64,000 nt of DNA from assembly GCA_965246765.1 (NCBI GenBank), contig CBDFFJ010000005.1:558001-622000 (forward strand), given 5' to 3'. Origin of the DNA: UBA1952 sp965246765. GTDB lineage: Bacteria > Bacteroidota > Bacteroidia > Chitinophagales > Chitinophagaceae. Shown here one piece after another: positions 8,439-17,359 of the stretch. The translations under genes and the position numbers were made by a program. The notes below the pieces were generated by a model, which did not search any database, was not told where the DNA came from, and saw only the letters and a list, made by a program, of their open reading frames with translations. Numbering within the stretch: position 1 is the stretch's first letter; the number at the start of each line of letters is the position of its first letter.

Positions 8439-9710
8439 ATGAAGAGCCGCCATATCCGCCTCATCGTCCTTCTTGCCGTATTGGCAAGTGCGGGCATCAT
8501 TGCGACGCAAGTGTATTGGGTACGCAAGGCGTACGAGCTGAATGAGCAGCGCTTTAACCTGAATGCCGATGCGGCGCTGCGCGATGTAGGCCTGAGCATT
8601 ATGCGGTCGCATGGCGTGGAGGAGCCGCGTGGAAATCCCGTAGAGCAGATTTCTTCCTGCTGCTTTGTTGTACATACAAACACGTATGTGGATAAGCGGG
8701 TGCTTCAGGACTATCTGGTGGCTGCCTTCGCACGGCAGTCCATTCTGACTGATTTTCAGTACGGTCTTTCTGACGAGAATAAGCCCTTGGCCCTTACGTA
8801 TTCCGGCTACTACCGGCCGGACGGGCGCAATGCGCTGCCCCTGGCTTTTATGTCTGTACCTACGGTGCGGAGCAATAAGTTTTACTTCGGCGTGTGCTTT
8901 CCGCATCACCGGCATTATCTGTTTTCGCAGCTTAATATCTGGGGGCTTTCCACGCTGGCGCTGCTTTGCGTCATCGGTTTTTTCGGCTACCTGGTCTGGG
9001 TTATATTCCGGCAGCGGCAGCTTTCCGAAATCCAGAAAGACTTTGTGAGCAATATGACGCATGAGTTTAAGACGCCGCTCGCGTCTATCCGCCTGGGCGC
9101 CGATGTGCTTAAGAATCCGGCTATCCTGCAGCAGCCGCAGCGCCTGCTCAACTATGCAACGATCATTGCCAGCGAGGCGGCCCAGCTTACCGGCCAGGTA
9201 GATCGTATTCTGCAGATGAGCCGTGCCGAGCGCGAGGGCATACAGCTCCAAAAGAAAGATTTTGTGTGGCAGGATGTGCTGCGGGGAGAATTTCAGACCT
9301 ACGCGGCGGCGGCCTTAGCCAGAGGCGGCACCGTATCCATGCAGCTGCCCGACACGCCGGTGCATTTTTCCGGAGATGTCTTGCACCTTAAAAATGCCTT
9401 GTCTAATCTTGTGGACAATGCTGTGAAGTACTGCAGCACACAGCCCAATGTCCAGATAGTGCTGGAGCGCGGCAAAAACAGTCTCCTTTTGAAAGTGAGA
9501 GATAATGGCAAGGGCATTGACAAAACGCAGCAGCGGATGCTGTTTGATAAGTTTTACCGGGTGCCCACCGGCAATGTTCACGATGTAAAAGGCTTCGGCA
9601 TCGGACTCAACTATGTGCAGTTGATTGCCCGCGCTCACGGTGGTGAAGTAATCTGTAACAGCGAATTGGGTAAAGGAAGTACATTTACGCTTAACTTACC
9701 ACTCACATAA
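8439..9710 (+). CDS. sensor histidine kinase (RprX-like)
   Basis: A 423-residue membrane sensor kinase. An N-terminal membrane segment (LIVLLAVLASAGIIATQVYW) and a second at about 170-190 (LSTLALLCVIGFFGYLVWVIF) bracket a periplasmic sensor region of some 140 residues. The dimerisation box SNMTHEFKTPLASI carries the phosphoacceptor histidine near residue 208. The ATPase domain follows with the N box (LSNLVDNAVKYC), DNGKGID, a FYRVPTGNVHDVKGFGIGL G2 region and GKGSTF. It probably phosphorylates the response regulator 26 bases downstream. The layout matches the Bacteroides RprX/RprY pair, but the signal is unknown. ATG at 8439 puts the membrane segment at the N terminus; an earlier in-frame start adds 15 residues. 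Confidence 0.93.
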   Translation: MKSRHIRLIVLLAVLASAGIIATQVYWVRKAYELNEQRFNLNADAALRDVGLSIMRSHGVEEPRGNPVEQISSCCFVVHTNTYVDKRVLQDYLVAAFARQSILTDFQYGLSDENKPLALTYSGYYRPDGRNALPLAFMSVPTVRSNKFYFGVCFPHHRHYLFSQLNIWGLSTLALLCVIGFFGYLVWVIFRQRQLSEIQKDFVSNMTHEFKTPLASIRLGADVLKNPAILQQPQRLLNYATIIASEAAQLTGQVDRILQMSRAEREGIQLQKKDFVWQDVLRGEFQTYAAAALARGGTVSMQLPDTPVHFSGDVLHLKNALSNLVDNAVKYCSTQPNVQIVLERGKNSLLLKVRDNGKGIDKTQQRMLFDKFYRVPTGNVHDVKGFGIGLNYVQLIARAHGGEVICNSELGKGSTFTLNLPLT

Positions 9711-9736
9711 TCCAACCAATACTCGCAGCAACGCTT

Positions 9737-10450
9737 ATGTCAGAATCAAAAGTCAACATCCTGCTTGTTGAAGACGACCCCACGCTCGGCTTTGTGGTCA
9801 AGGACAATCTGGAAGCCAACGGCTTCAACGTGCATCACGCCCCCGACGGCGAAACGGGCTGGCAGCTCTACATGAAGCACAACTTTGACATCTGCGTGCT
9901 GGATGTGATGCTGCCCAAACGCGACGGCATCTGGCTGGCCGGCCAGATCCGCAAAAAGAACGAGACCGTGCCGATTATCCTCCTTACTGCCAAGAACATG
10001 GATGAGGACAAGATCGCAGGCTTCCGCGGCGGTGCCGACGACTATGTGACCAAGCCCTTCAATATGCAGGAGCTACTCCTTCGCATAGAAGTCTTTATCA
10101 AGCGCACCAAGAAGAAGGACGACGACACGCCTAATGAGATCGTGATCGGCAACCTGAGCTTCAACTACAATGATCTGCTGCTTTCCAGCGATCAAAGCCG
10201 CCAGCAGCTTACACAGCGTGAAGCGGATCTGCTTCGCTACCTCGCGCTGAATGCCAACCGCGTGCTGAAGCGCGAAGAAATACTGCTGAATGTCTGGGGT
10301 AAGGAAGATTACTTCCTTGGCCGCTCTATGGACGTGTTTATCACTAAGCTGCGCAAGCACCTGAAAGATATTCCGGGCGTAGAGCTGCAGACGATCCATG
10401 GCATCGGCTTTAAGTTTATTATGCCGGCCACTACTGCTGCGCAGGGATAA
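9737..10450 (+). CDS. OmpR-family response regulator (RprY-like)
   Basis: A 237-residue two-component regulator. The receiver domain (about 5-120) has the acidic pair in LLVEDDP (13-14), the phosphoacceptor Asp56 in CVLDVMLPK, the switch threonine in ILLTAKN and the conserved lysine in DDYVTKPF. The C-terminal winged helix (about 140-232) has the OmpR pattern LTQREADLLRYLALNANRVLKREEILLNVWG and RSMDVFITKLRKHL. The gene follows the sensor kinase by 26 bases and ends in a strong terminator, so the two form a bicistronic operon. Confidence 0.95.
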   Translation: MSESKVNILLVEDDPTLGFVVKDNLEANGFNVHHAPDGETGWQLYMKHNFDICVLDVMLPKRDGIWLAGQIRKKNETVPIILLTAKNMDEDKIAGFRGGADDYVTKPFNMQELLLRIEVFIKRTKKKDDDTPNEIVIGNLSFNYNDLLLSSDQSRQQLTQREADLLRYLALNANRVLKREEILLNVWGKEDYFLGRSMDVFITKLRKHLKDIPGVELQTIHGIGFKFIMPATTAAQG

Positions 10451-10483
10451 AAGCTTTTACTTATTCCCTCGGGAACATTTGCC

Positions 10484-10521
10484 GGCGGGCGGAAAGTTTA
10501 CTTTCCGCCCGCCGCTTTTTT
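10484..10521 (+). terminator. terminator of the two-component operon
   Basis: A 13-bp perfect stem (10484-10496 with 10501-10513, loop TTTA) is followed by a run of T at 10516-10521 on the plus strand. The hairpin overlaps the stop codon of the convergent DUF1801 gene. Confidence 0.85.
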
Positions 10522-10866
10522 GCCAATTTCTGCTGCACGAAACCTGACGATACGAGCGGCCAGATCCAGCGGCAGGGGGGCATCCAGCGGAAACTGAACA
10601 GAACCTTTGGCGCCTTTGTAGCCGGAGAGCGCCTCTTTAAACTCGTCAATGCCGCGGGGTGTAGGGTAAAAGCCTATGTGGCGTTTGAATGCGGCGAAAT
10701 AAGCCAGCGGTTTTCCTTTCAGCTTGAATGCAGGCATACCATAGCTGATTGATTCATCCGCATCGGGCGCAGCTGCCGCAACCGTCTCACGAATCTGCCT
10801 GAGCAGTGCCTGAACGTGCGCGGGGCTTTCCGCAATGTAGTGGTCAACGCTGGCATATGTGTTCAT
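10498..10866 (-). CDS. DUF1801 (YdhG-like) protein
   Basis: A 122-residue cytosolic protein of the DUF1801 family, shown by YIAESPAHVQALLRQIRETV, the core ESISYGMPAFKLKGKPLAYFAAFKRHIGFYPTP and KGSVQFPLDAPLPLDLAARIVRFR. Members include Bacillus YdhG, described as an iron chaperone related to frataxin-like proteins, but the function in Bacteroidota is not settled. The last residues (GKKAAGGK) are encoded inside the terminator of the convergent operon. Confidence 0.88.
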   Translation of the reverse strand: MNTYASVDHYIAESPAHVQALLRQIRETVAAAAPDADESISYGMPAFKLKGKPLAYFAAFKRHIGFYPTPRGIDEFKEALSGYKGAKGSVQFPLDAPLPLDLAARIVRFRAAEIGKKAAGGK

Positions 10867-11017
10867 GGTAAAGCATGCCCTTCGTGGCGCCTAAATGTAA
10901 GTTTTGCCTTTAAATCTTGTGAGCAATTAAACATTGTGATAGCCGTATCCTCTATTCCGCCATATCGGGCAATGCTATCTTTGTCATATAAAATAATTCG
11001 CTCCCTACAAAAATCTG

Positions 11018-12391
11018 ATGATGAGATTAAACGCTTACGCTTTCGTTTTCCTGACGCTTATTACTTTCCTTAATGCCGGCGATGCCGGTGCCCAGTCGGC
11101 TAAAAAGTTCCCGCTTGCGCCGGAGGCTGCGCAATTTATTGCCGCGGCGCAGCTTCCCGCATTGCCTCCAACCGCTGAGAAAGGCGCCGGCACCGGTCTT
11201 CGTCAGGAGGCATATTCGCATTATCAGAGCAATGGCACTGTGTTGCTGCCGCAGGACTCGCAAAGCATTTTTTATCCAAGTATAGGCACTTTGCTTTACA
11301 ACAGCGTGCTTCAGTACAATTACAAGAGCAATGCCTGGGCGCCGCTTTATAAAAACAGCTACGTCTACAATGGCGCTGGTGTGCTTACGGGCTACGACGT
11401 GCTTATGTGGAATGCCGCTACGGCCACTTACGATAACTATCAGCAGGTCACTTATACCCTGAATGCCAACGGATTCGCAACGAACATCCTTTACAAAAGC
11501 TGGACGGGGTCTGGCTATGTGAATTACTATCAATTTATCTATACCCGCGATGGAGCCGACAATGCAACGGACTATATTGCGCAAACCTGGAGCGCGGGCA
11601 GCTGGGTGAATGTCTATCACTACAGCTATGCATACAATGCGCAAAACCAGGTAACGCAGTACATATCTCAGAACTGGAATACCGTCATAAACGCCTACAT
11701 TAATTATAACCGGATTGACTATAACTACGATGCTTCTGGTACGCGCCTTACAGATGCGACCGAATACGGCTGGAGCGCGAATACCTGGCGCACGGCTTAC
11801 AGCTCCATCTATTACAATAATGGCGCAGGCCATCCCGACAGCGTCAATGTCCGCTCCTACAACGGCACTTACAATAACTACCGCCGGGTTTATTATCAGT
11901 ATGATGCTGCAACCGGCCTGGAGACCTCCGAGATAACTCAGGCCTGGTACTCAAATCTTACCTGGGGCAACTTTTCCCGCACCACGTTTGCCTATACTGC
12001 AGATAAGCAGGTGACTGTTGTGGACAATACTTACTGGTCGTCGTCCAATACCTGGGGCTACACCAATACCAATGCTTACCGCACAAACTATTATTACGAA
12101 AACTACACGACTGCCGTAAATGCGCAAAGCAAGGATGCCGCCATTCTTAGCCTTAGCCCGATTCCGGCTGGCAATGTGCTTGATGTACGTCTGCAATGGA
12201 ATGCTCCTCAGGAATTCACCTTATCTGTCACCGACTTCAGCGGGCGGGTAGTATCCATGCTTAAAAGCCCCGCGCAAAAGGATTTCAGCATAGCCCTTTC
12301 TGTAGCACAGCTGGCGCCGGGCCAATACATGCTCTCTGTACAGGGAGCAGCAGGCGGGCGCATCGCCCGTGCGATCACCGTTGCGCGATAG
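11018..12391 (+). CDS. tyrosine-rich repeat protein with T9SS type A sorting domain
   Basis: A 457-residue secreted protein. A signal peptide (FVFLTLITFLNAGDAGAQ) is followed by about seven degenerate repeats of roughly 40 residues (about 80-375), each ending in an aromatic strand pattern such as YNYDASGTRLTDAT or YAYNAQNQVTQY. These resemble the YD repeats of Rhs proteins, with W-x-N/S and tyrosine pairs. The C-terminal 75 residues (LSLSPIPAGNVLDVRLQW ... GQYMLSVQ) form a type A T9SS sorting domain, so it should be exported through the T9SS and anchored or released at the surface. A beta-rich adhesin or scaffold is likely; no enzyme motif is seen. It is a single-gene unit. Confidence 0.85.
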   Translation: MMRLNAYAFVFLTLITFLNAGDAGAQSAKKFPLAPEAAQFIAAAQLPALPPTAEKGAGTGLRQEAYSHYQSNGTVLLPQDSQSIFYPSIGTLLYNSVLQYNYKSNAWAPLYKNSYVYNGAGVLTGYDVLMWNAATATYDNYQQVTYTLNANGFATNILYKSWTGSGYVNYYQFIYTRDGADNATDYIAQTWSAGSWVNVYHYSYAYNAQNQVTQYISQNWNTVINAYINYNRIDYNYDASGTRLTDATEYGWSANTWRTAYSSIYYNNGAGHPDSVNVRSYNGTYNNYRRVYYQYDAATGLETSEITQAWYSNLTWGNFSRTTFAYTADKQVTVVDNTYWSSSNTWGYTNTNAYRTNYYYENYTTAVNAQSKDAAILSLSPIPAGNVLDVRLQWNAPQEFTLSVTDFSGRVVSMLKSPAQKDFSIALSVAQLAPGQYMLSVQGAAGGRIARAITVAR

Positions 12392-12465
12392 CCGACCTTT
12401 CGGATGCCGGGCAGCCTGGTGGCGTCACCGCGGTTGGGGCTACAAGTTTTTAATTTGCGGACGCT

Positions 12466-13119
12466 ATGCCATTGAAGCGCACTCACACGAAAAACCTGCT
12501 GGAAGCCGGATGCGATGAAGCCGGACGGGGTTGCCTTGCCGGCCCCGTGTTTGCCGCGGCCGTTATCCTGCCGGAACGGGTTCGTTTGCCGCTGCTGAAT
12601 GACAGTAAGCAGCTGAGCGCGGAAAGGCGCTCCATGCTCCGCCCGCTCATTGAAGCCAAGGCTGTTGCCTGGGCTGTCGCGATGATTGATCACGAGGAAA
12701 TTGACCGCATAAACATTCTCAAGGCATCTTTTAAGGCGATGCATCTGGCTGTAGCCGCATTGCAGCGCATGCCGGAGCAACTGCTGATAGATGGCAACCG
12801 TTTTACCGCCTACGAGGGCATTCCGCATCATTGCATCATTGGCGGCGATGCGCTCTACGCTTCCATAGCTGCGGCGTCTGTGCTGGCAAAGACTCACCGC
12901 GACGAATACATGCAGCGCCTGCACGCCGAGCATCCGCAATACGGCTGGGATGAAAATAAGGGCTACGGCACGCGCCGGCACCGTGAGGGCATTGCGGCCC
13001 ATGGGCTCTCGCCCTACCATCGCCGTAGCTTCAGCATGGGCCCGGAGATAGCGCCCGGACTTTTTGATGCGGAGATGCCTATGCTGGAAACTTCAGCACA
13101 AAGTGCTGTCGCTCCTTGA
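12466..13119 (+). CDS. rnhB: ribonuclease HII
   Basis: A 217-residue RNase HII, which cleaves RNA in RNA:DNA hybrids and removes misincorporated ribonucleotides. The catalytic signature GCDEAGRGCLAGPV gives Asp17 and Glu18, followed by NDSKQLS, a DGN motif around residue 106 (LLIDGNRF), and IIGGDALYASIAAASVLAKTHRDEYM with the third acidic residue. The C-terminal GYGTRRHREGIAAHGLSPYHRRSF is typical. The 3' end overlaps the convergent gene at 13079 by 41 bases. A box close to the -7 consensus (TAATTTG, one base shorter spacing) lies 8 bases before the ATG. Confidence 0.97.
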   Translation: MPLKRTHTKNLLEAGCDEAGRGCLAGPVFAAAVILPERVRLPLLNDSKQLSAERRSMLRPLIEAKAVAWAVAMIDHEEIDRINILKASFKAMHLAVAALQRMPEQLLIDGNRFTAYEGIPHHCIIGGDALYASIAAASVLAKTHRDEYMQRLHAEHPQYGWDENKGYGTRRHREGIAAHGLSPYHRRSFSMGPEIAPGLFDAEMPMLETSAQSAVAP

Positions 13120-13657
13120 AATCTGGCCGGTAAAAGAGCAGGCCGAGGTGCCAGAGGTCAATGCTGAGATTTACCGCCTCATTATCGCGCAGGCACAGCC
13201 ATTGAAGGCTGTTGTGCGCCGAGCTATGGATGTCGGTCACGATAAAGGAAAGGCCCTCCGGCATGTGCGCAGCGTGGGCAGAAAACAAGCGGTCGCTCGT
13301 AGCAGTGCCCGCGCCCGAAAGCAGGACGGCGGAATGGGGTAACAACTCTTCCTGGTCGGTGAACGCAATGGCTGGCATAAGTCGGTTGATTATCCGCAGG
13401 TGCTCAACTCCGGCTTCCGGCCCCGCATAGCGCAGTACTTCAGGTTTAAGGAAGCGCAGGCAGCGTATCAGGGTTTTTGCCTGCTTGTACTGATAAAGGG
13501 ATGTGCAGTCCTGGCGCAGCTGCCTTCTCAGCTCCGCGCTCAGTGCAGAATGAAGGCCTTCCTCTATAAACCGATACACGAAAGGCGAATGGATGCCGTG
13601 CCGGCCTTTAGCCGCCTTGCGGTAGCGCCACCACGCACGCAGCCGGAATGCGTTCAT
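13079..13657 (-). CDS. methyltransferase-like protein, short (hypothetical)
   Basis: A 192-residue protein starting 2 bases after the folA stop, hence co-transcribed with it. The opening, RLRAWWRYRKAAKGRHGIHSPFVYRFIEEGL, is the signature of a Bacteroidota family usually annotated as SAM-dependent methyltransferases of about 240 residues. Here the usual glycine-rich SAM motif is poorly preserved (PEVLRYAGPEAGVEHLRIINRL, then AVLLSGAGTA), so activity is doubtful. No signal peptide. The 3' end overlaps rnhB on the other strand. Confidence 0.6.
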   Translation of the reverse strand: MNAFRLRAWWRYRKAAKGRHGIHSPFVYRFIEEGLHSALSAELRRQLRQDCTSLYQYKQAKTLIRCLRFLKPEVLRYAGPEAGVEHLRIINRLMPAIAFTDQEELLPHSAVLLSGAGTATSDRLFSAHAAHMPEGLSFIVTDIHSSAHNSLQWLCLRDNEAVNLSIDLWHLGLLFYRPDFKERQHFVLKFPA

Positions 13658-13659
13658 CC

Positions 13660-14157
13660 TTATTGCCGCTCCCAGCGTTGAAAGGTGAATGCATATTCGT
13701 TTTTTTCATCGGGCTCGTGCCGCTCCTCCCACATCATGGCGAATGGCGACATGTCTATCTCCGGAAAAAAGGTATCGGCGTCAGGAATTGTCGCATGAAC
13801 CCGCGTAATGTGCAGCACATCGGCTCGTGGCGCCGCTTCTGCGAACAGGGATGCGCCCCCGATTACCGAAGCCTCTGTAAAACCCTCCGTTTCTGCTGCC
13901 ACGATTGCGGCATCCAGGCTCTCGCGGAGAAGCACGCCTTCCGGCACATCAGGCGCGCCTTTGGACAGGACAATATTCCAGCGCCCTTTCAGCGGCTGCC
14001 CTTTCAGCTCTTCCCAGGTGCGCCGCCCCATAATAACGGGCTTATCCATAGTCATGCGTTTAAAATGACGGAGATCCGACGAGAGGCGCCAGGGCAGTAT
14101 GCCGTTCCGGCCGATGGCTCTGTCTTCCGCAATGGCTACTACAATTGAGAGTTGCAT
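13660..14157 (-). CDS. folA: dihydrofolate reductase
   Basis: A 165-residue DHFR, which reduces dihydrofolate to tetrahydrofolate with NADPH. All landmarks are present: MQLSIVVAIAEDRAIGRNGILPWRLSSDLRHFKRMT with the catalytic acidic residue in the LSSDL helix, PVIMGRRTWEEL, the cofactor loop VIGGASLFAEAAPRADVLHITRVHA and DTFFPE. It heads a two-gene unit with the methyltransferase-like gene. Its partner thyA is in the window too, but about 50 kb away. Confidence 0.97.
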   Translation of the reverse strand: MQLSIVVAIAEDRAIGRNGILPWRLSSDLRHFKRMTMDKPVIMGRRTWEELKGQPLKGRWNIVLSKGAPDVPEGVLLRESLDAAIVAAETEGFTEASVIGGASLFAEAAPRADVLHITRVHATIPDADTFFPEIDMSPFAMMWEERHEPDEKNEYAFTFQRWERQ

Positions 14158-14180
14158 CGCCCAAAGGTCGGGATATGCTT

Positions 14181-15239
14181 TTAGCTATGGCTAAAGCTGT
14201 ATGCAGAGACGCTGTGATACACCTCACCCGGCCTCAGTACGACCGAAGGAAACTGTGGATGATGTATTGCATCGGGAAAGGATTGCGGCTCCAGCGCGAG
14301 GGCACTGCGGTGAGCATATGACCTGCCGCTTTTACCCTCCCGGCTGCCGTCCAGGAAATTGCCGGAATAGAATTGCATTCCGGGCCGGTCGGTGCTGACG
14401 CTCATTGTAATGCCGGTAACGGGAGACTTCAGGCGGACCGCCGGGCTGCTTCCTTCGCGAAGCGAAAAATTATGATCGTAACCGCTGCCGTAGGCCAGCT
14501 GAATGTCCGCTCTGTCAATGTGCTCGCCTATCGCTTTCGGGGCAGTAAAGTCAAAAGGCGTATCTGCCACCGCCTGCAGCTTGCCCGTAGGAATCAGTGT
14601 GTCATTTACCGGCGTAAACGTATCGGCTGCAACTTCCAGACGATGATCCAGTATTGTTGGAGCACCTTCGCCGCTAAGATTAAAATAAGCGTGGCTACTG
14701 AGGTTCACCAGGGTTGCCCGATCGGTTACGGCGTGGTAGCGTATCTCCAGCACATTTTGCTCTGTCCATTGATAAATCACTTCAATATCAAGGTTACCCG
14801 GGAAGCCCTCCTCGCCGTCCGCAGCGCGGCAGCTAAGCACCAGCATATTGCCGGTGTGCTTGAGCACCTGCCATACGCGGGCATGAAGGCCTTTGAAGCC
14901 TCCGTGAAGGGTGTTAGGTCCGTCGTTCACGTTCAGGATGCAGGTCTCACCGTTGAGCACAAACAGGCCGGCGGCAATCCGGTTGGCGCATCGGCCCACA
15001 ATTGCTCCCATGTAATCTTCGGGCGCGGCAAGGTAGCCGTCAAGGCTCGGGTAGCCAAGCACAACATCTGTCTGTCGGCCATCTTTGTCGGGCACCAGAA
15101 GGCTTACGACGCGGGCGCCGTAGTTTGTGATGGCACATGCGTGCGCAGCGTCTGGAGAGCGAATGATATATAGACCAACAGGCGCTCCGTCTATTGCACG
15201 GGTAAAGCCTTCGGCCGTTGGCAGGGTATAGGGTTCCAT
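14181..15239 (-). CDS. galM: aldose 1-epimerase (mutarotase)
   Basis: A 352-residue galactose mutarotase interconverting alpha and beta anomers. The conserved residues are seen in NDGPNTLHGGFKGLHARVW (first histidine), NLSSHAYFNLSGEG (second histidine), DHNFSLRE and LALEPQSFPDAIHHPQFP (catalytic glutamate). I chose ATG at 15239 because an AGGGAG Shine-Dalgarno-like stretch sits 10 bases upstream, whereas the GTG at 15248 would abut it. No signal peptide, so cytosolic. It is monocistronic in a minus-strand cluster with folA. Confidence 0.94.
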   Translation of the reverse strand: MEPYTLPTAEGFTRAIDGAPVGLYIIRSPDAAHACAITNYGARVVSLLVPDKDGRQTDVVLGYPSLDGYLAAPEDYMGAIVGRCANRIAAGLFVLNGETCILNVNDGPNTLHGGFKGLHARVWQVLKHTGNMLVLSCRAADGEEGFPGNLDIEVIYQWTEQNVLEIRYHAVTDRATLVNLSSHAYFNLSGEGAPTILDHRLEVAADTFTPVNDTLIPTGKLQAVADTPFDFTAPKAIGEHIDRADIQLAYGSGYDHNFSLREGSSPAVRLKSPVTGITMSVSTDRPGMQFYSGNFLDGSREGKSGRSYAHRSALALEPQSFPDAIHHPQFPSVVLRPGEVYHSVSAYSFSHS

Positions 15240-15338
15240 TATGTACACGCTCCCTGAGGAGACGTAAGGGTTGCCCTTTTCGCCTAAAAATCATTCCACC
15301 TGCTGATGCTTAGCGGCATGTGGCCGTTATTTGCAACT

Positions 15339-16064
15339 ATGACCCGCAAAGCGCGTTTCAGCTATGTGATAGAATGGTTTAGCGAGCATATGCCTGCGCC
15401 GGAAACCGAGCTGAACTTTGAAAGTCCATTCCAGCTACTGGTAGCCGTCATTCTCTCTGCTCAATGCACAGACAAGCGCGTCAACATGGTGACGCCGCAG
15501 CTTTTCGGCGCTTATCCGGATGCGCTGAGCCTGAGCAAGGCAGACTTTGACGACGTCAACCCGTTTATTAAGAGCGTTTCATTTGCGAATAATAAAACGC
15601 GGCACCTGATCGGAATGGCGAAGATGCTGGTAGAACGTTTTGCGGGCGAAGTGCCTCGCACAGTTGAGGATTTGATGCTGCTGCCCGGTGTTGGCCGCAA
15701 AACAGCCAATGTGATTACCTCTGTGGTGTGGTCGCAGCCGAATATGGCGGTTGACACGCATGTCTTTCGCGTAGCGGCGCGCATCGGCCTGACGATCGGC
15801 GCTAAAAACCCGCTTCAGGCAGAGGAGCAGCTGGTGAAGCACTTGCCTGAAAATCTGATCTATATTGCCCATCACTGGCTTATCCTGCATGGTCGCTACG
15901 TATGCATTGCCCGACGGCCGCTTTGCGAAAAATGCGGATTGCAGCCTGCGTGTAACTTCTTCCGGCAAGAAATGAGATTCGTAGTGGATGGAACACGCAA
16001 ATATGATCCGCAAAAAGACGCCGCCCACAAAGTGGACGGCGTAAGAAAATTGAAAGGTTTGTAA
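15339..16064 (+). CDS. nth: endonuclease III
   Basis: A 241-residue DNA glycosylase/AP lyase for oxidised pyrimidines. The helix-hairpin-helix LLPGVGRKTANVI holds the catalytic lysine, VDTHVFRVAARIGL holds the catalytic aspartate, and the C terminus has the 4Fe-4S ligands in CIARRPLCEKCGLQPAC (C-x6-C-x2-C-x5-C). The start at 15339 (MTRKARFSYVIEWF) matches the family; an in-frame ATG at 15306 would add 11 residues unlike the family. Confidence 0.97.
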   Translation: MTRKARFSYVIEWFSEHMPAPETELNFESPFQLLVAVILSAQCTDKRVNMVTPQLFGAYPDALSLSKADFDDVNPFIKSVSFANNKTRHLIGMAKMLVERFAGEVPRTVEDLMLLPGVGRKTANVITSVVWSQPNMAVDTHVFRVAARIGLTIGAKNPLQAEEQLVKHLPENLIYIAHHWLILHGRYVCIARRPLCEKCGLQPACNFFRQEMRFVVDGTRKYDPQKDAAHKVDGVRKLKGL

Positions 16065-16086
16065 GAACTCCGGAAGGCCGGCAGCG

Positions 16087-16689
16087 CTACATCCAGGTTT
16101 GCTTAAAGCCGCTCTGATACTCCTGAAAAGGCGTCTTCATGAAAAAGCCCTCACCAAAGTATTTCATGATCATCTCCACGGTCTTCACATCCTGATAGCC
16201 GGGAATAGGCTGCGGCGTCTGAAAGTTTTCCTGCATAATGACTGTTGTGGGATAAGACATCTGCCCCTGTAGCAGCTGCGTGGCAAACGGATGCGTGCGA
16301 TCGGCCTCGCTGTGCTGATACATCTTACCCATAAACCGGATGTCGCCTTTTTGCTCGGCGTCCAGCTTTACGGCATAAAAATGCTCATTCATATACCGGA
16401 TCACATTCGGGTTGCTGAACGTAGTCTTGTCCATGCGCTTGCACCAGCCGCACCAGTCGGTATAGACATCTACCCACACCTTTCTCGGCTCTTTCTTCAT
16501 AGCCACCTGTACCTCGTCAAGGCTCATCCAGTGAATTTCTTTGTCGTCTACGACCATTGTAGCGTCGGCAGTAGCTTTCTTCATAGCTTCTGTCTCTTCA
16601 ATCGTCGCCTTCTTCTTGCCCTTTCCGCCGGCAAAAGCGAGAGGCAGGAGAAGCAGAGAGGCAAGGCCGAGGAATAGCGCACGTTTCAT
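16087..16689 (-). CDS. secreted thioredoxin-fold protein
   Basis: A 200-residue periplasmic thioredoxin-like protein. A signal peptide (MKRALFLGLASLLLLPLAFA) precedes a lysine-rich linker and a thioredoxin fold with the active site TDWCGWCKRMDKTTF, then the cis-proline region QMSYPTTVIM. The WCGWC active site with KVWVDVYTDW places it near the DUF255/DsbD-gamma-like thioredoxins. It probably reduces or relays disulfides in the periplasm. I start at ATG 16689, four codons inside the longest frame, where the signal peptide begins. Confidence 0.88.
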   Translation of the reverse strand: MKRALFLGLASLLLLPLAFAGGKGKKKATIEETEAMKKATADATMVVDDKEIHWMSLDEVQVAMKKEPRKVWVDVYTDWCGWCKRMDKTTFSNPNVIRYMNEHFYAVKLDAEQKGDIRFMGKMYQHSEADRTHPFATQLLQGQMSYPTTVIMQENFQTPQPIPGYQDVKTVEMIMKYFGEGFFMKTPFQEYQSGFKQTWM

Positions 16690-16735
16690 GTTTAATCGCA
16701 TATTTAGCTTGCCCGAAATTACAACTTATTGCAGG

Positions 16736-16743
16736 TAGCTTTG
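16736..16743 (+). promoter_or_regulatory. -7 box of ubiX
   Basis: TAGCTTTG, an exact TAnnTTTG match, 13 bases before the ATG. The mRNA leader would be only a few bases long. Confidence 0.55.
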
Positions 16744-16756
16744 TTGGGAAGCTGTT

Positions 16757-17359
16757 ATGCAAACTTCTAAAATTGCCGTGGCCGTAACCGGTGCTTCCGG
16801 CGCCATTTACGCGCAAAGGCTGCTGCAGCATCTCAGCGCTATCCCGGCCGAAGTTCACCTTGTCTGGAGCACCAATGCGCGCACAGTTTGGACGCAGGAG
16901 CTTGGCACCGAAGACTACACCGGCTTTCCGTTCAAGGTGTGGGATAAGGGAGATTTTTTCGCGCCATTTGCGTCCGGATCGGCAGGCTTTGATGCCCTTA
17001 TCATCTGTCCCTGTAGCATGGGCACGCTTGGCAGAATTGCTACCGGCATTTCCAATGACCTGGTCACACGCGCGGCGGACGTAATGCTTAAAGAAAGGCG
17101 TAAGCTGATTTGCGTGGTGCGGGAAGCCCCTTACAATCTCATCCACCTGCGCAATATGACCGCCGTGACCGAGGCAGGCGGCATCATCTGTCCCGCATCT
17201 CCGTCATTTTACAGCCGCCCGCAAAGCCTGGAAGAAGCGGTTGACACCGTTGTGCAACGTGTGCTGCAATTGGCCGGGCTGGAGGTTGCCGGCTATCGCT
17301 GGGGCAGTCAGGAAGCTGATGCTCCGGATAAAAACAGCCGCGGCGGACTCCCGGATTAA
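16757..17359 (+). CDS. ubiX: flavin prenyltransferase UbiX
   Basis: A 200-residue UbiX/Pad1 protein, which makes the prenylated FMN cofactor of UbiD-type decarboxylases. The FMN-binding start KIAVAVTGASGAIYAQRLLQ, the SxxD-like INDLVTRAADVMLKERRKLICVVREAPYN region and CPASPSFYSRPQ are diagnostic. Together with mqnC at 58638 it fits the futalosine menaquinone pathway, where a UbiX/UbiD-like pair acts late. The last 4 bases overlap the stop of the convergent batA gene. Confidence 0.95.
   Translation: MQTSKIAVAVTGASGAIYAQRLLQHLSAIPAEVHLVWSTNARTVWTQELGTEDYTGFPFKVWDKGDFFAPFASGSAGFDALIICPCSMGTLGRIATGISNDLVTRAADVMLKERRKLICVVREAPYNLIHLRNMTAVTEAGGIICPASPSFYSRPQSLEEAVDTVVQRVLQLAGLEVAGYRWGSQEADAPDKNSRGGLPD

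Noticed and set aside
8167..8439. Small minus-strand ORF between acyltransferase and sensor kinase
   Set aside because: TTG start, overlaps the acyltransferase 5' end, no recognisable family; text looks somewhat natural, so not excluded.
12391..12466. Possible tRNA in a GC-rich gap
   Set aside because: No cloverleaf, TTCRA loop or acceptor pairing can be drawn.
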